Source: Synergistaceae bacterium | GTDB lineage: Bacteria; Synergistota; Synergistia; Synergistales; Thermovirgaceae | Length of the DNA: 51,608 nt | Reading direction: 5' to 3' | Assembly: GCA_012729145.1 (NCBI GenBank) | Contig: JAAYDT010000085.1 | Span: forward strand, 1-51,608 | Shown: positions 8,678 through 17,944 of the stretch, in pieces | How the letters are laid out: each line of letters opens with the position of its first letter | Position numbering within the stretch: the stretch's first letter is position 1 | The notes under the pieces: model-generated | Database searches by the model: none | Told to the model about the DNA's origin: nothing | The model's input: only the letters and a program-made list of their open reading frames with translations | Position numbers and translations under genes: made by a program

Positions 8678-10174
8678 TTACTGGGCCGGAACTTCAGCTC
8701 CCTTCCAGCTGCCCATCCCTGACCCCAGATCATGGACCACCAGGGTTACCTGCCCCATGGACCGCAACTCTCCGATCAGACTGGCAAGATCCTCGGGATC
8801 GGGTGTCTCGTCAACCCCGAAACGATCTGCAAGATCAGTTATCCTCGAAAGGCTTTCGAGAGCATCAGCGGCTTTCGGCAGATCGGCGAAAAACCAGAGT
8901 ACAGCATCTTTCTTGCCGACAGGGACAACCTGGTCCACAGGTACCGGTCTCCCCAGTGTCGAATCGTTTATCACACCCGCCAGAGCCAAATCTTCATTAG
9001 CTGCAGCTATCATCGTAAATGGAATGGAAAGTCTCCCTCCGGAATTGAAACCCCGGACGGGCTGGGGAGAGAAGGCAAACCTGGCCCACTTGTTGCTCCA
9101 GAGACCTTCGATCCATCTGATCCCTTCGGCACCCCTTGAAGGGAGCTGCAGAAGAATGCCGGGGAGACTGAAAAGAAGGACCCTGCTCTGACCTCCGACG
9201 GAGGCCACCAATGGACCCTCGATCAGGTCGGCCAGTGAACTGCGGTCAAATCCGGCCTCCTCCATCCAGTCAGGAACCGAAAGGTCTTTCTCGATCAGTC
9301 CTCCCAGACCCTCCGGTACGGAGACTCCCAAGGCAGCTATAAGGGGCTCCGGGAAATGTACCGGGCCGCCCCATGCCATGGGGGTGATCTTTTCGCGGAT
9401 CTGCTCAGGCAACCATTCCTTTAGACCCTCTGCCTTCCATGCTATCCCGCCGCTATCCGGTCGACGGTTCCATGCCAGCTCCAGCGCAATGGGGACATCG
9501 GGGGCTTTTAACCCTCTCAGGGAGGCGGCCTGGGCGATCATTTTCCCGTCAAATAAAGCAAGGTGAGCAGGCCATAAGGGCTCGACGCTGAGATCTGCCT
9601 TGAACCTTTCCTGCAAGCCTTCAAGGGCTTTCGCCATTCTATCGAGACCTTCGAAGGAATGGGAGGCGAGAAGGAATTCCCTGTCGCCGCGAAGAAAGAG
9701 GACCACTCTCCCTTTACCGGCGGTCAGGCGCAGGATCCCTTCTCTTTCAGATGGGCCCAGGGTCAGGCCCGAGGAACTTTCAAGCCAGGGGCCGGGTATC
9801 CTTCCTTCCTGAATATCCTTAAGGTGCTTGGGCTGTAAAAGGAAGGAACCATAAAAGACGGGCTCGTTGGCGACCCAGGCTCCCAGGACCGATGATCTTT
9901 CTGCCATGGTGGCCAGCGGGAGAAGGTCCGAGAGGCCTGAGACCAGAGACCGGACGCTCTCCTCTGCCTCCTCGACCATCTTCTCTGGCAGCTCCGGTCC
10001 CAGCTGTCCGGGTCCTGCCTCGAAAAAGAACCTTGGTGAATCCATATCTATTGCCGGAATGGCCATTGCGGTATCAACGACCCTTTCCGGAACTTTGCCG
10101 AAGAAGAAGACCGTTCCGGCGATAATGCCAGCCGCGACGAGGATGGAGAACCAGAAGAACAACCCCTTACGCAT
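8678..10174 (-). CDS. Membrane-anchored extracytoplasmic protein of unknown function, coupled to RND pump
   Basis: Not recognised with certainty. The 498-residue product has a positively charged N-terminus and one membrane helix (about 5-25, FFWFSILVAAGIIAGTVFFFG); the rest appears soluble and periplasmic. A segment such as VVLFLRGDREFLLASHSFEGLDRM followed by an ALEGL helix recalls DUF3352-like anchored proteins, but the likeness is weak. Its ATG overlaps the stop codon of the RND gene by 8 bases (ATGCGTAA), so translation is coupled; GGAGGG lies 6 bases before it. The tight coupling suggests a part played with the pump or in the envelope. No catalytic motif is seen. Confidence 0.6.
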   Translation of the reverse strand: MRKGLFFWFSILVAAGIIAGTVFFFGKVPERVVDTAMAIPAIDMDSPRFFFEAGPGQLGPELPEKMVEEAEESVRSLVSGLSDLLPLATMAERSSVLGAWVANEPVFYGSFLLQPKHLKDIQEGRIPGPWLESSSGLTLGPSEREGILRLTAGKGRVVLFLRGDREFLLASHSFEGLDRMAKALEGLQERFKADLSVEPLWPAHLALFDGKMIAQAASLRGLKAPDVPIALELAWNRRPDSGGIAWKAEGLKEWLPEQIREKITPMAWGGPVHFPEPLIAALGVSVPEGLGGLIEKDLSVPDWMEEAGFDRSSLADLIEGPLVASVGGQSRVLLFSLPGILLQLPSRGAEGIRWIEGLWSNKWARFAFSPQPVRGFNSGGRLSIPFTMIAAANEDLALAGVINDSTLGRPVPVDQVVPVGKKDAVLWFFADLPKAADALESLSRITDLADRFGVDETPDPEDLASLIGELRSMGQVTLVVHDLGSGMGSWKGAEVPAQ

Positions 10175-13100
10175 TTTCATCCCTCCTCTGGAATCGGTTC
10201 TTGATATCCCAAATGACCTTGTAGACGGGAGGTATAAGGAAAATGGCCATGGTCCCGCCAGCAAGAAGACCCCCTATCAGCACTATGGCGAGTGGGGCCC
10301 TGTACTGCCCCCCCTCGCCCAGACCGAGGGCCAGGGGGAGCATCGCGACCAGGGTCGTAACGTCGGCCATGATGATCGGCCTGAACCGCACCCTGCAGGC
10401 CTCGACCACCGCCTCGGCCGCCTCGTGCCCCTTCTTCCTTACCACTTCAGCGTAGTCGACCACCACAATTGCGTTATTGACCACCAGGCCGACAATCATC
10501 ACCAGACCGAGAAGACCGTAGATGGAAAGGGTCGTTCCCGTGAGAAGGAGCGTGGGGATGACCCCGATCACCGACAGGGGTATGGTCAGCATTATCACCA
10601 GGGAGAAAAGGTACGACTCCAGTATGCCTGCTATCATGAGAAAGGTCAGCACTATCGCCATGGAGAAGGCCACAAGCATTCTCTGGAAGTTCTCCTGAAT
10701 GTTCTGCATCTCACCTTCTATCATGAACCGGTACCCCGCCGGAAGCTGGATCTCATCCATTCTGGGCGTGATATCCCGAAAGACGTCACCCACCGTGCGA
10801 CCGGCCACATCTGCCTGTACGCTGACCTTGCGCTGCCTGTCAACCCTGTAAATGGCCGTCGGGGAGGGCTCATAGGTAACTGCAGCCAGCTCGTTGACGG
10901 GGACGAAACCGGAAGGCGTCCACATCGGCAGTTCCGGGACGCTTGTGGGTGAGTCGACCCATCGATCGGCAAGTTTCACAAGTATGTCGTATTCGTTGCC
11001 CTGTTCCCTGTAGACCCCGGCGTTGATCCCGCTCAGGTAGCCCCTGAGTTCCTCGGACACATCGGCAAGGGTCACCCCCATGGAGGTCAGCTTGTAGTTG
11101 TCAGGGGTAAGCTTGAGGTCAAACCTTCCTACCTTCCAGTCGGTATCCAGGTCGGCCAGTCCCGGAATATCTCTGATCTTCTCGATCAGCTCCTTGGAGA
11201 TACCGTCAAGCACATCAAGGTCGGGCCCGCTAATTGTTATCTGGACTGGTCTGCTCATTCCTCCTCCCCCCTGGCCCGATGCCACGTTGATGGTCACGTT
11301 CGTGTCAGGGAGACCTGCGAACCTTCTCCTGAGGTCCGATGCCAGGGCAAAAGCGCTCTTCCTTTCGCTCTCATCAACAAGGTAGACCCTGATGGTACCG
11401 CTGTTGACACCGGAAAGCCTCCTGCCTCCAACGGTGGTGCTGATGGACTTGACATAGGGCTGTTCCCGCAGGAAGGCCTCAACTTTCCTGATCTGTTCGT
11501 CGGTGGCCTCCAGCGAAGCCGTGCTGGAAAGTTCAAGATTGACCCTGATCACACCCTCGTCGACTTTTGGGAAGAACTCGAAGCCCACCCTCGGCACCAG
11601 CAAAAGCGATCCCACAAAGAGGAGACCGAAGAAACCTATGGTCAGCCATGGATGCCTTACGGCCTTCTCTACATAGATGTGGTGAAAAACCTCGACCTCG
11701 CGGTAAAGCCAATGCCACCAGGCGGTTGCCTTCTTGGCGAAGGATGAGACATGTATGGAGCCGCCGAGTCTTGCGGCGGCCATTGGTGTAACTGTGAACG
11801 CACCCCAGAGGGAGAACAGTGTCGAGAATACCACCGTAAGGGCGAACTGGTTGAAGAACTGACCCACGATCCCCCCCATGAAGGCAATGGGGATGAAGAC
11901 ACCCAGGTTGGTGGCCGTCGTCGAGAGGACTGCCAGGGAGATCTCTCTTGTACCCTCCTCCGCCGCGGTAATAGGGTCCATGCCAAGCTCCCTGTAACGG
12001 TAGATGTTCTCCAGAACGAGAATGGCGTTGTTTACCAGGACCCCCACCGAGATGGCAAGCCCCAGTGTGCTCATTACGTTAAGCGTGTACTGGAAGAAGA
12101 ACATGGGGATAAAGGTGGCAATTATGGATGTCGGCATCGCTATTGCCACGGCCAGGGTCGAACCGAACTGCCTGAGGAACAGGTATATGAAGAAGGCTGT
12201 CAGGAGGGTCCCTATGACCATGTCCCTAATGACGTTCTTGACGGCTTTCTCTACGAACTCGCTGGAATCGTATACCACTTCGAGTTCGACGCTGTTCCCG
12301 AGTGAGGGGGCTATCCTCTCCAGTTCAGTCCTGACAGCCTTTGAGACCCTTACGATATTTGCGTTGGGCCTTGCTATCAGTTCCAGAAGAATGGAGTCCT
12401 TCCCGTCGAACCTGGCACGGTTCCTCTCATCCGCCAGGCCGTCAACGACGTTGACAACGTTCCCCAGCCTGACTACCCGGCCCTCACCCATGGGGATCCC
12501 GATATCACCGAACTGGCTTGACTGGGAAGGCTCGCCCACGATACGGACCGAAGTCTCCCTCCCTCCCAGGGTAATGTTCCCCGAAGGTGAGCTGAAATTG
12601 GAAGCCTTGACAAGGGATGCAAGCCTCCGAAGGCTCAGGTTGTGGGCCATCAGGCTGGAAGGGTCGGCGTCGAGATGGATCTCCCTTACTCTTCCTCCGC
12701 TTATGTCCACGCTGGCCATCCCGATTATCTGGGTCAGCCTTTTTGCCACCTGGTCCTCCACTATATCCCTGGCCTGGTATGAGGGAAGTCCTGTCTTGGC
12801 GACAAGCATCATGAAGGGCTGGGCATTAATGTCGATCTTGTCAACCACCGGTTCATCGGCATCGTCGGGCAGATCTGAGGTGATCGCCTTCACTCTGGTC
12901 GATATGTCAAGCGTGGCCTGGGTGACGTCGACCTCGTACTCAAGAACGGCCACAACGAAGCCGGTGCCCTCCAGGGCGTAACCGTTAATCTCCTTGACAC
13001 CCTCCACGGAGGCAATGGCGTCTTCTACGGGCTGGACTATCAGCCTCTCGATCTCCAGGGGGCCTGCTCCCCTGTAGGCGACCCGAACAAGGACCACCGG

Positions 13101-13226
13101 AATGTCCATCTTCGGGAGAAGGGCCACTCCAAGTTGATAGAAAGAGTAAAGTCCCAGAAGGACCAGGATCGTCATAATAACCGTCGTCAGGACCGGTCTT
13201 CTGACGGAGTTGCCGATAAGGTTCAT
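10167..13226 (-). CDS. RND-family efflux permease (AcrB/HAE-like)
   Basis: Inner-membrane pump of 1019 residues that, with the adaptor and TolC encoded just upstream, should export drugs, lipids or other hydrophobic compounds. Layout is standard: TM1 at about 12-30, large periplasmic domain, TM2-6 (about 335-560), and a second half repeating it. The N-terminal IGNSVRRPVLTTVIM is typical. Odd point: the TM4 motif reads VGVLVNNAILVLENIYR, with Asn399-Asn400 where AcrB has Asp407-Asp408 of the proton relay; TM10 has the matching VVNNAIVVVDY (Asn917-918). The DNA codons there are AAC AAC. It overlaps the upstream adaptor stop by one base. Confidence 0.93.
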   Translation of the reverse strand: MNLIGNSVRRPVLTTVIMTILVLLGLYSFYQLGVALLPKMDIPVVLVRVAYRGAGPLEIERLIVQPVEDAIASVEGVKEINGYALEGTGFVVAVLEYEVDVTQATLDISTRVKAITSDLPDDADEPVVDKIDINAQPFMMLVAKTGLPSYQARDIVEDQVAKRLTQIIGMASVDISGGRVREIHLDADPSSLMAHNLSLRRLASLVKASNFSSPSGNITLGGRETSVRIVGEPSQSSQFGDIGIPMGEGRVVRLGNVVNVVDGLADERNRARFDGKDSILLELIARPNANIVRVSKAVRTELERIAPSLGNSVELEVVYDSSEFVEKAVKNVIRDMVIGTLLTAFFIYLFLRQFGSTLAVAIAMPTSIIATFIPMFFFQYTLNVMSTLGLAISVGVLVNNAILVLENIYRYRELGMDPITAAEEGTREISLAVLSTTATNLGVFIPIAFMGGIVGQFFNQFALTVVFSTLFSLWGAFTVTPMAAARLGGSIHVSSFAKKATAWWHWLYREVEVFHHIYVEKAVRHPWLTIGFFGLLFVGSLLLVPRVGFEFFPKVDEGVIRVNLELSSTASLEATDEQIRKVEAFLREQPYVKSISTTVGGRRLSGVNSGTIRVYLVDESERKSAFALASDLRRRFAGLPDTNVTINVASGQGGGGMSRPVQITISGPDLDVLDGISKELIEKIRDIPGLADLDTDWKVGRFDLKLTPDNYKLTSMGVTLADVSEELRGYLSGINAGVYREQGNEYDILVKLADRWVDSPTSVPELPMWTPSGFVPVNELAAVTYEPSPTAIYRVDRQRKVSVQADVAGRTVGDVFRDITPRMDEIQLPAGYRFMIEGEMQNIQENFQRMLVAFSMAIVLTFLMIAGILESYLFSLVIMLTIPLSVIGVIPTLLLTGTTLSIYGLLGLVMIVGLVVNNAIVVVDYAEVVRKKGHEAAEAVVEACRVRFRPIIMADVTTLVAMLPLALGLGEGGQYRAPLAIVLIGGLLAGGTMAIFLIPPVYKVIWDIKNRFQRRDENA

Positions 13227-14305
13227 TACTGATCCTCCTGGACCCAGATCCTGGCATTGGGGAACATCCTGTCTGAACCCTTTACTACTACCTTCTGACC
13301 TGGTTCCACTCCTGACAGGATCCGGACCGACCCTTCGTAGGATCCCCCGGTGATAACATCCCTCTCCTCCGCCACTCCATCCGTCTCTACATAGACGACG
13401 GTCCTTTCGCCGCCTATCTGCTTGAGTGCCTCGTAGGGGACGACGATGGCATCGGCAATGTCCTCATCCTGAACCTGGGCCTCCAGCGCCTGTCCCGGGC
13501 TCAGCCCGGAACCGGGAGGGACCGAAAGGATCACTGAAAAAAGGCCAGTTGAGCTGTCCGCAACAGGATCTACCCTCTTGATCCCTGCCTTGATCCATCC
13601 ATTTGGAGTCCTCACCCTCGCAGGCATGCCCCTTACTATCTTGAATATGTCCTTGGGGGAGACGTCGAGCACCACTTCGATGGCTTCAAGGTCCGCCACG
13701 GAGAAGAGCGTCTGTCCCGGTGATACAAGGTTGCCAGTCTCCACTGAACGGCCGGTAACGATTCCATCCAGGGGTGACGTGATGGTCATTCTCGAAAGGG
13801 ACATCTGGATATCCTTGAGGGAGGCCTGGGCTGACTTGGCATCAGAGAGAGCGGCCTCAACTTCCTGGACGCTCGCCCCTCCTGCTGACCGAAGGGCCGA
13901 AAGACGCCTGTACCTCCCCTGTTTCTCGGCCACAGAGGCTTCCTGTGCGGCCAGCCTCTCCCTTGTGACACGGACGTCCAGGGTGGCAAGAACCTGCCCA
14001 TTCCTGACTTGGTCACCAACGTCAACGTTGACAGAAGAGACGTACTCCTGGCGTTCTGCTGCTATTGTTACTTCTGAGGACGCCTGGGCCCTTCCGAAGA
14101 AGTTTATCCAGTGCTCCCAGTGCGAGGAGGCTACCTCGTGTACGGTCACGGGGATACCCTCCCGGGACCGGATCTCAGCAACGCTTACAGGGGGTTGAGG
14201 TACAGGCCTGAAGAAGATCCTCCAGGCCCCGAAGGCGACCAGCAATATTAAAAGGAGCCACCAGATCCATCTGTAGGAAGTCTTTCCCTTCTTCATACTG
14301 TTCAT
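13226..14305 (-). CDS. RND efflux periplasmic adaptor (HlyD/MFP family)
   Basis: Links the RND permease to TolC across the periplasm. The 359-residue protein has a membrane helix or signal anchor near the start (WIWWLLLILLVAFGAWRIFF), an N-terminal barrel/lipoyl half (AQASSEVTIAAERQEYV, VDVGDQVRNGQVLATLD), a helical hairpin (about 110-165), the second lipoyl half (ITSPLDGIVTGRSVETGNLV) and C-terminal beta-barrel and membrane-proximal domains (PYEALKQIGGERTVVYV). There is no lipobox cysteine. ATG at 14305 has GGAGG 6 bases upstream and begins 1 base after the TolC stop. Confidence 0.92.
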   Translation of the reverse strand: MNSMKKGKTSYRWIWWLLLILLVAFGAWRIFFRPVPQPPVSVAEIRSREGIPVTVHEVASSHWEHWINFFGRAQASSEVTIAAERQEYVSSVNVDVGDQVRNGQVLATLDVRVTRERLAAQEASVAEKQGRYRRLSALRSAGGASVQEVEAALSDAKSAQASLKDIQMSLSRMTITSPLDGIVTGRSVETGNLVSPGQTLFSVADLEAIEVVLDVSPKDIFKIVRGMPARVRTPNGWIKAGIKRVDPVADSSTGLFSVILSVPPGSGLSPGQALEAQVQDEDIADAIVVPYEALKQIGGERTVVYVETDGVAEERDVITGGSYEGSVRILSGVEPGQKVVVKGSDRMFPNARIWVQEDQ

Positions 14306-14306
14306 G

Positions 14307-15593
14307 CTATTCCTCCATCGGTAACTTGCCTTCGGCAGAAGCCAGGGCTGCCTCAGCCACAAGAAGCCCCCGTCTTGCGTTGATAAGCGAGGCCACTGAA
14401 CTCGCAAAACGGGTCTGTGCGTCCAGTACCTCTATCTGGTTGGCCAGCCCCTCCCTGTATCGGAGGAGGACGATCTCTCTCTCCCTTGAGACCGTGCTGA
14501 ACCTGGACCTCTCGGCTTCGAAACCCTTGATGGCTGCGGTGTAATCCTCCCAGGCCGACAGGAGGTTCATCATTACTTCAGCAGTGGCAGACCCCACGGA
14601 GGCCTCGGCAGAGGCCAGTGCTGCCCTGGCCCTCTCCGTTGTCCACCGGGCTTGCCCTCCGTCGATAACGGGGATCGTGAGAGTGGCCCTCCCCCACCAT
14701 TCATCCTGGCTATACTGCTGTGAGGCCGTCCCGTCGGTCAGGAGGGTCATCGTCGCCGACATTCCAAGGGTGGGCAGTGAGATCATCTCGGCAACCCTCA
14801 GCATGTGCTCCGCTCTCTCCATTCCCCACCGTGCCCTTACAACTGAGGGGTGATCCCTGGCGACAGATTCGAAGTCAGGCCGGTCTCGTTCTGGCTCAAC
14901 GGGGAGATCCACCTCGAAAAGGCCTTCCGCCGGGCGGATATCCCTCCATCCCGCAAGACCTTTCAACATAGCCTCAAACCCTGACCTGGAAGCCTGTTGG
15001 AGGGCCAGAGAGTGCCTGGCTTCAGCGAGGGCGCTTTCGGCCCGCATGACGTCGAGCTCCGGGACCATGCCCTGTTCGTACCTTAGCCTGGCATCCTGAA
15101 GAAAGGCCTCCCTCTTGACGATCTCATCCTCGGCGGCCCTGACTGAGGCCTCCCCGGCGGCAGCTCCCCAGAATGCCATGGCAGCGTTATGGTAGAGCCT
15201 CAGAACAGCAGCATCAAGGGCGGTCTCCGCCTCTCTCAGTCCTGCCGTCTCGGCCCGGATGGCCTCTTTCTCCCGCCCGAAGAGGCTGGTGTTGTAAGAA
15301 AGGGTGAGCCCCGCGCTGGAAGATGAATTGATCCCCTCATTCTTGGTCGTGGTTCCCGAGAGCCCAGCGGTGACCTTTGTCGGCACCGCGGTAAGCTTCA
15401 GGGAAGCGTGGGCCGCTGAAACTGTCTCTTTTGCCGCTTTGATCCCGGGATTGTTCTGCAGGATGATGTTCCAGGCCTCTTCCCAGGTCATCCCCACTGC
15501 ACCGGCCCTTCCCGGAATGGACAGGGAGAACAGGACCAGGCCGAAAGCGATCAGTACCTTTGTAGCGTGACTTTCTCTAAAGAATGAGATCAT
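14307..15593 (-). CDS. TolC-like outer-membrane efflux protein
   Basis: Forms the outer-membrane channel of the tripartite pump encoded downstream. The 428-residue protein has a signal peptide (KVLIAFGLVLFSLSIPGRAGA) and the internally duplicated OEP layout with long alpha-helical stretches rich in Ala, Glu and Arg, for example ALAEARHSLALQQASRSG and ARAALASAEASVGSATAEV. Start ATG at 15593 is preferred because a GGTGGTG element stands 9 bases before it and it gives a proper signal peptide; the upstream ATG at 15644 does not. First gene of the tolC-adaptor-RND-unknown-tyrS-acyltransferase run. Confidence 0.9.
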   Translation of the reverse strand: MISFFRESHATKVLIAFGLVLFSLSIPGRAGAVGMTWEEAWNIILQNNPGIKAAKETVSAAHASLKLTAVPTKVTAGLSGTTTKNEGINSSSSAGLTLSYNTSLFGREKEAIRAETAGLREAETALDAAVLRLYHNAAMAFWGAAAGEASVRAAEDEIVKREAFLQDARLRYEQGMVPELDVMRAESALAEARHSLALQQASRSGFEAMLKGLAGWRDIRPAEGLFEVDLPVEPERDRPDFESVARDHPSVVRARWGMERAEHMLRVAEMISLPTLGMSATMTLLTDGTASQQYSQDEWWGRATLTIPVIDGGQARWTTERARAALASAEASVGSATAEVMMNLLSAWEDYTAAIKGFEAERSRFSTVSREREIVLLRYREGLANQIEVLDAQTRFASSVASLINARRGLLVAEAALASAEGKLPMEE

Positions 15594-15677
15594 TATCGTT
15601 ATCACCACCAGTCTTTCAAAAAAGGGTCCACAGAATTCTAGCACAGGGGGGGGGCTGCTGTTCCATGGGAACAGGGC

Positions 15678-17303
15678 TCACTCGCTGACCTTTTTAACCT
15701 CTTTCTCTCTCTTCAACGACCTCAGGAGCGTTCTCGCGGAGACGGCGAGGTTCAGGGCCTCGTCTCCCCGGGCGGTTGAACCGTCCTCTCTCAGCTCCGT
15801 GGCAATGGAGACGATCTCGCAGAGAACGGCCTCCACTGCCCCAAGCCCCCTGCAGGGGACACCGGGGCTCACGGCGACCCTCTCGGGCGCCTTCGCCACG
15901 GTCAGGTCTTTTTCCTCTTCCCCTGTCAGATCGTACTCCCTCCCGGCTTCTGGCACGACGGACCTTATCCCGTTCTCCTCGAAAGTCTTGGCCAGGGCCT
16001 GGGAAGACTCGAGCTCTCCATGAGTAATGAAGAACACCGGATCGGTCCTGAACTGCGTGGCCCAGGCAAGAAGATCCCGGCGGTCTGCATGGGCCGAGAA
16101 GCCGTTGATGGTATGGATCTTGGCCTTTACGGCCACTTCCTCTCCTGCAACACGGACCACCTTCTCTCCCTCCACAATGCGCCTCCCAAGGGTACCTCTG
16201 GCCTGGTAGCCTACGAAAACAACGTCGGTCGTCTCCATGAACAGGTTGTTCTTGAGATGGTGAACGATCCTGCCTCCGTTGCACATTCCGCTTCCGGCGA
16301 GGACAACCGCTTCTCCTATTTCGTTAATATTCTTGGATTCTTCCACGTCGGAGACGATCCTGAGGTTATCGGGGGAGAAGGGATCGTTGCCCGCCCTTAT
16401 CTGCTCCTGTATCTCCGACGAAAGCAGTGAGAGGTGCTTGTTGTAGACCTCTGTTGCTTTCAGGCCCATGGGAGAGTCGAAGAATATGGGAACGCTGGAG
16501 GGAAGGATACCTTCCTTCTGCATGAGCATCAGTTCGTAGAGGACCCTCTGTGCCCTGTCGACGACGAATGTAGGGATAAGGACCTTGCCATGATCCTGGA
16601 TCATTATCTTCATGGCTTCCCTGAACTCTTGACGGCTCTCCTCGTTGGTCCTGTGCTCCCTGTCCCCGTAGGTAGACTCGATAACCACGTAATCTGCATC
16701 TTCAATGACCGAAGGGGTTCTCTCCATGACCGTCTTCTGGGGTCCCAGGTCACCCGAGAAGACGACCTTTACCTCGCGACCCTCTGAGTCGCCCCATATC
16801 TCGAGATTAGCGCTGCCAAGGATATGCCCTGCATCCCGGAAACGTACCCTGAAGCCCGGGGCAGGCTCAATGATATCATCGTATGCCACTGGAACAAGCA
16901 TGGCTGTAGCCTTATCGACATCTTCATCGGAGAAGAGGGGCTCTTCAGGTGGTAGCCCCTTTCGCTTGTTCTTGCGGGACTTCCATTCGGCATCCTCTTT
17001 CTGGATCTTGGCGGAGTCCCTCCAGAGAACATCCGTCAGCTCGACGGTGGGCGTTGTGGCGATGACCTTACCGTTGAACCCCATCTTCACAAGCAGAGGC
17101 ACCCTGCCAGTGTGATCCAGATGGGCATGTGTCAGTATGACCGCGTCGATCGTGGAGGGATCGAAGTCCAGGGGCTCACTGTTCCTGTCTTCGTTGCCTC
17201 CCTGAAAGATACCGCAGTCGATCATAAGCCTGGAGGTCCCTGTCTCCAGGATATAGTTGGATCCTGTAACCTCTCCAGCTGCTCCCAGTATGCGAAGTCT
17301 CAT
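15678..17303 (-). CDS. Metallo-beta-lactamase/beta-CASP hydrolase (RNA-processing type)
   Basis: A 541-residue predicted zinc ribonuclease of the CPSF-73/YSH1-like group found in bacteria. The MBL zinc motif is THAHLDHTG (58-66), with FSGDLG and further His residues (AHADRR, and ITHGELES, motif C type) in the beta-CASP part, along with GSGMCNGGRIVHHL. The last 70 residues form an extra, charged tail beyond the usual 460-470. Target RNA is unknown. The ATG at 17303 opens with MRLRILGAAGEVTGS, the conserved first strand, so the start is firm. It is followed after 84 bases by tolC; it diverges from the UPF0316 gene. Confidence 0.88.
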   Translation of the reverse strand: MRLRILGAAGEVTGSNYILETGTSRLMIDCGIFQGGNEDRNSEPLDFDPSTIDAVILTHAHLDHTGRVPLLVKMGFNGKVIATTPTVELTDVLWRDSAKIQKEDAEWKSRKNKRKGLPPEEPLFSDEDVDKATAMLVPVAYDDIIEPAPGFRVRFRDAGHILGSANLEIWGDSEGREVKVVFSGDLGPQKTVMERTPSVIEDADYVVIESTYGDREHRTNEESRQEFREAMKIMIQDHGKVLIPTFVVDRAQRVLYELMLMQKEGILPSSVPIFFDSPMGLKATEVYNKHLSLLSSEIQEQIRAGNDPFSPDNLRIVSDVEESKNINEIGEAVVLAGSGMCNGGRIVHHLKNNLFMETTDVVFVGYQARGTLGRRIVEGEKVVRVAGEEVAVKAKIHTINGFSAHADRRDLLAWATQFRTDPVFFITHGELESSQALAKTFEENGIRSVVPEAGREYDLTGEEEKDLTVAKAPERVAVSPGVPCRGLGAVEAVLCEIVSIATELREDGSTARGDEALNLAVSARTLLRSLKREKEVKKVSE

Positions 17304-17428
17304 CGGTTTGCCCCTGGGGGCTCCCTCCTTTCGAATATCCTTTCAATTATTCCCATTCTATACTAGAATCGCATGACGGGGTCGTACGGCCTGTCACGAT
17401 CACCATAATCCACCGGGAGGTAACCCCA

Positions 17429-17944
17429 ATGGATCCTTTGGGCGCCATCCTCATCCTTGGAGCACGACTTCTTGACGTTTCACTTGGCACATTCAGGATC
17501 CTTCTCCTCGTAAGGGGGAAGAAACTCCATGCTTCCATGACGGCTTTCTTCGAATCGGCTATCTACCTTGTAGCCCTGGGGTATGTCCTTCAACAGGGGG
17601 TCAGGGGATGGCTGCAGATAGCAGCTTACGCCGGAGGCTATGCGCTGGGCAACTTCCTCGGGGCTACCCTGGAGGAAAAGATCCTCAGCTCCTTCGTACT
17701 TGTCGAGGTGGTCGGGCCCGTCACCGATGAAATGCTCGAGACCGTCGAGAACCTCAGGGAAGAGGGTTACGGAACGACCGTCGTGACAGGTTCAGGGAAA
17801 ACGGGCGAGAGGATCATCCTCAAGATCATCTGTCAGCGGAACGACATAGGCCACGTTGCGCAGATGATCGGCAACAGGGGCTTTGTTTTCACCTCCGAGG
17901 TAAAAGCGGTATGGGGCGGGTACTTCAGGCAAAAGAGGAAGTGA
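17429..17944 (+). CDS. UPF0316 / DUF2179-type membrane protein
   Basis: A 171-residue protein with three predicted membrane helices (about 7-23, 37-56 and 62-82) followed by a soluble DUF2179 domain (about 85-165, TVVTGSGKTGERIILKIICQRN). The N-terminal GARLLDVSLGTFRILLLVRGKK is the family signature of UPF0316. Function is not established; the soluble domain is shared with YitT-type proteins. GGGAGGT sits 8 bases before the ATG. Its last 20 bases overlap the 3' end of the histidine kinase gene on the other strand. Confidence 0.88.
   Translation: MDPLGAILILGARLLDVSLGTFRILLLVRGKKLHASMTAFFESAIYLVALGYVLQQGVRGWLQIAAYAGGYALGNFLGATLEEKILSSFVLVEVVGPVTDEMLETVENLREEGYGTTVVTGSGKTGERIILKIICQRNDIGHVAQMIGNRGFVFTSEVKAVWGGYFRQKRK

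Noticed and set aside
12004-12981. Long forward frame (325 codons) opposite the RND pump
   Set aside because: Shadow of the RND coding strand: no ribosome site, no recognisable domain, and the reverse frame is a full pump.
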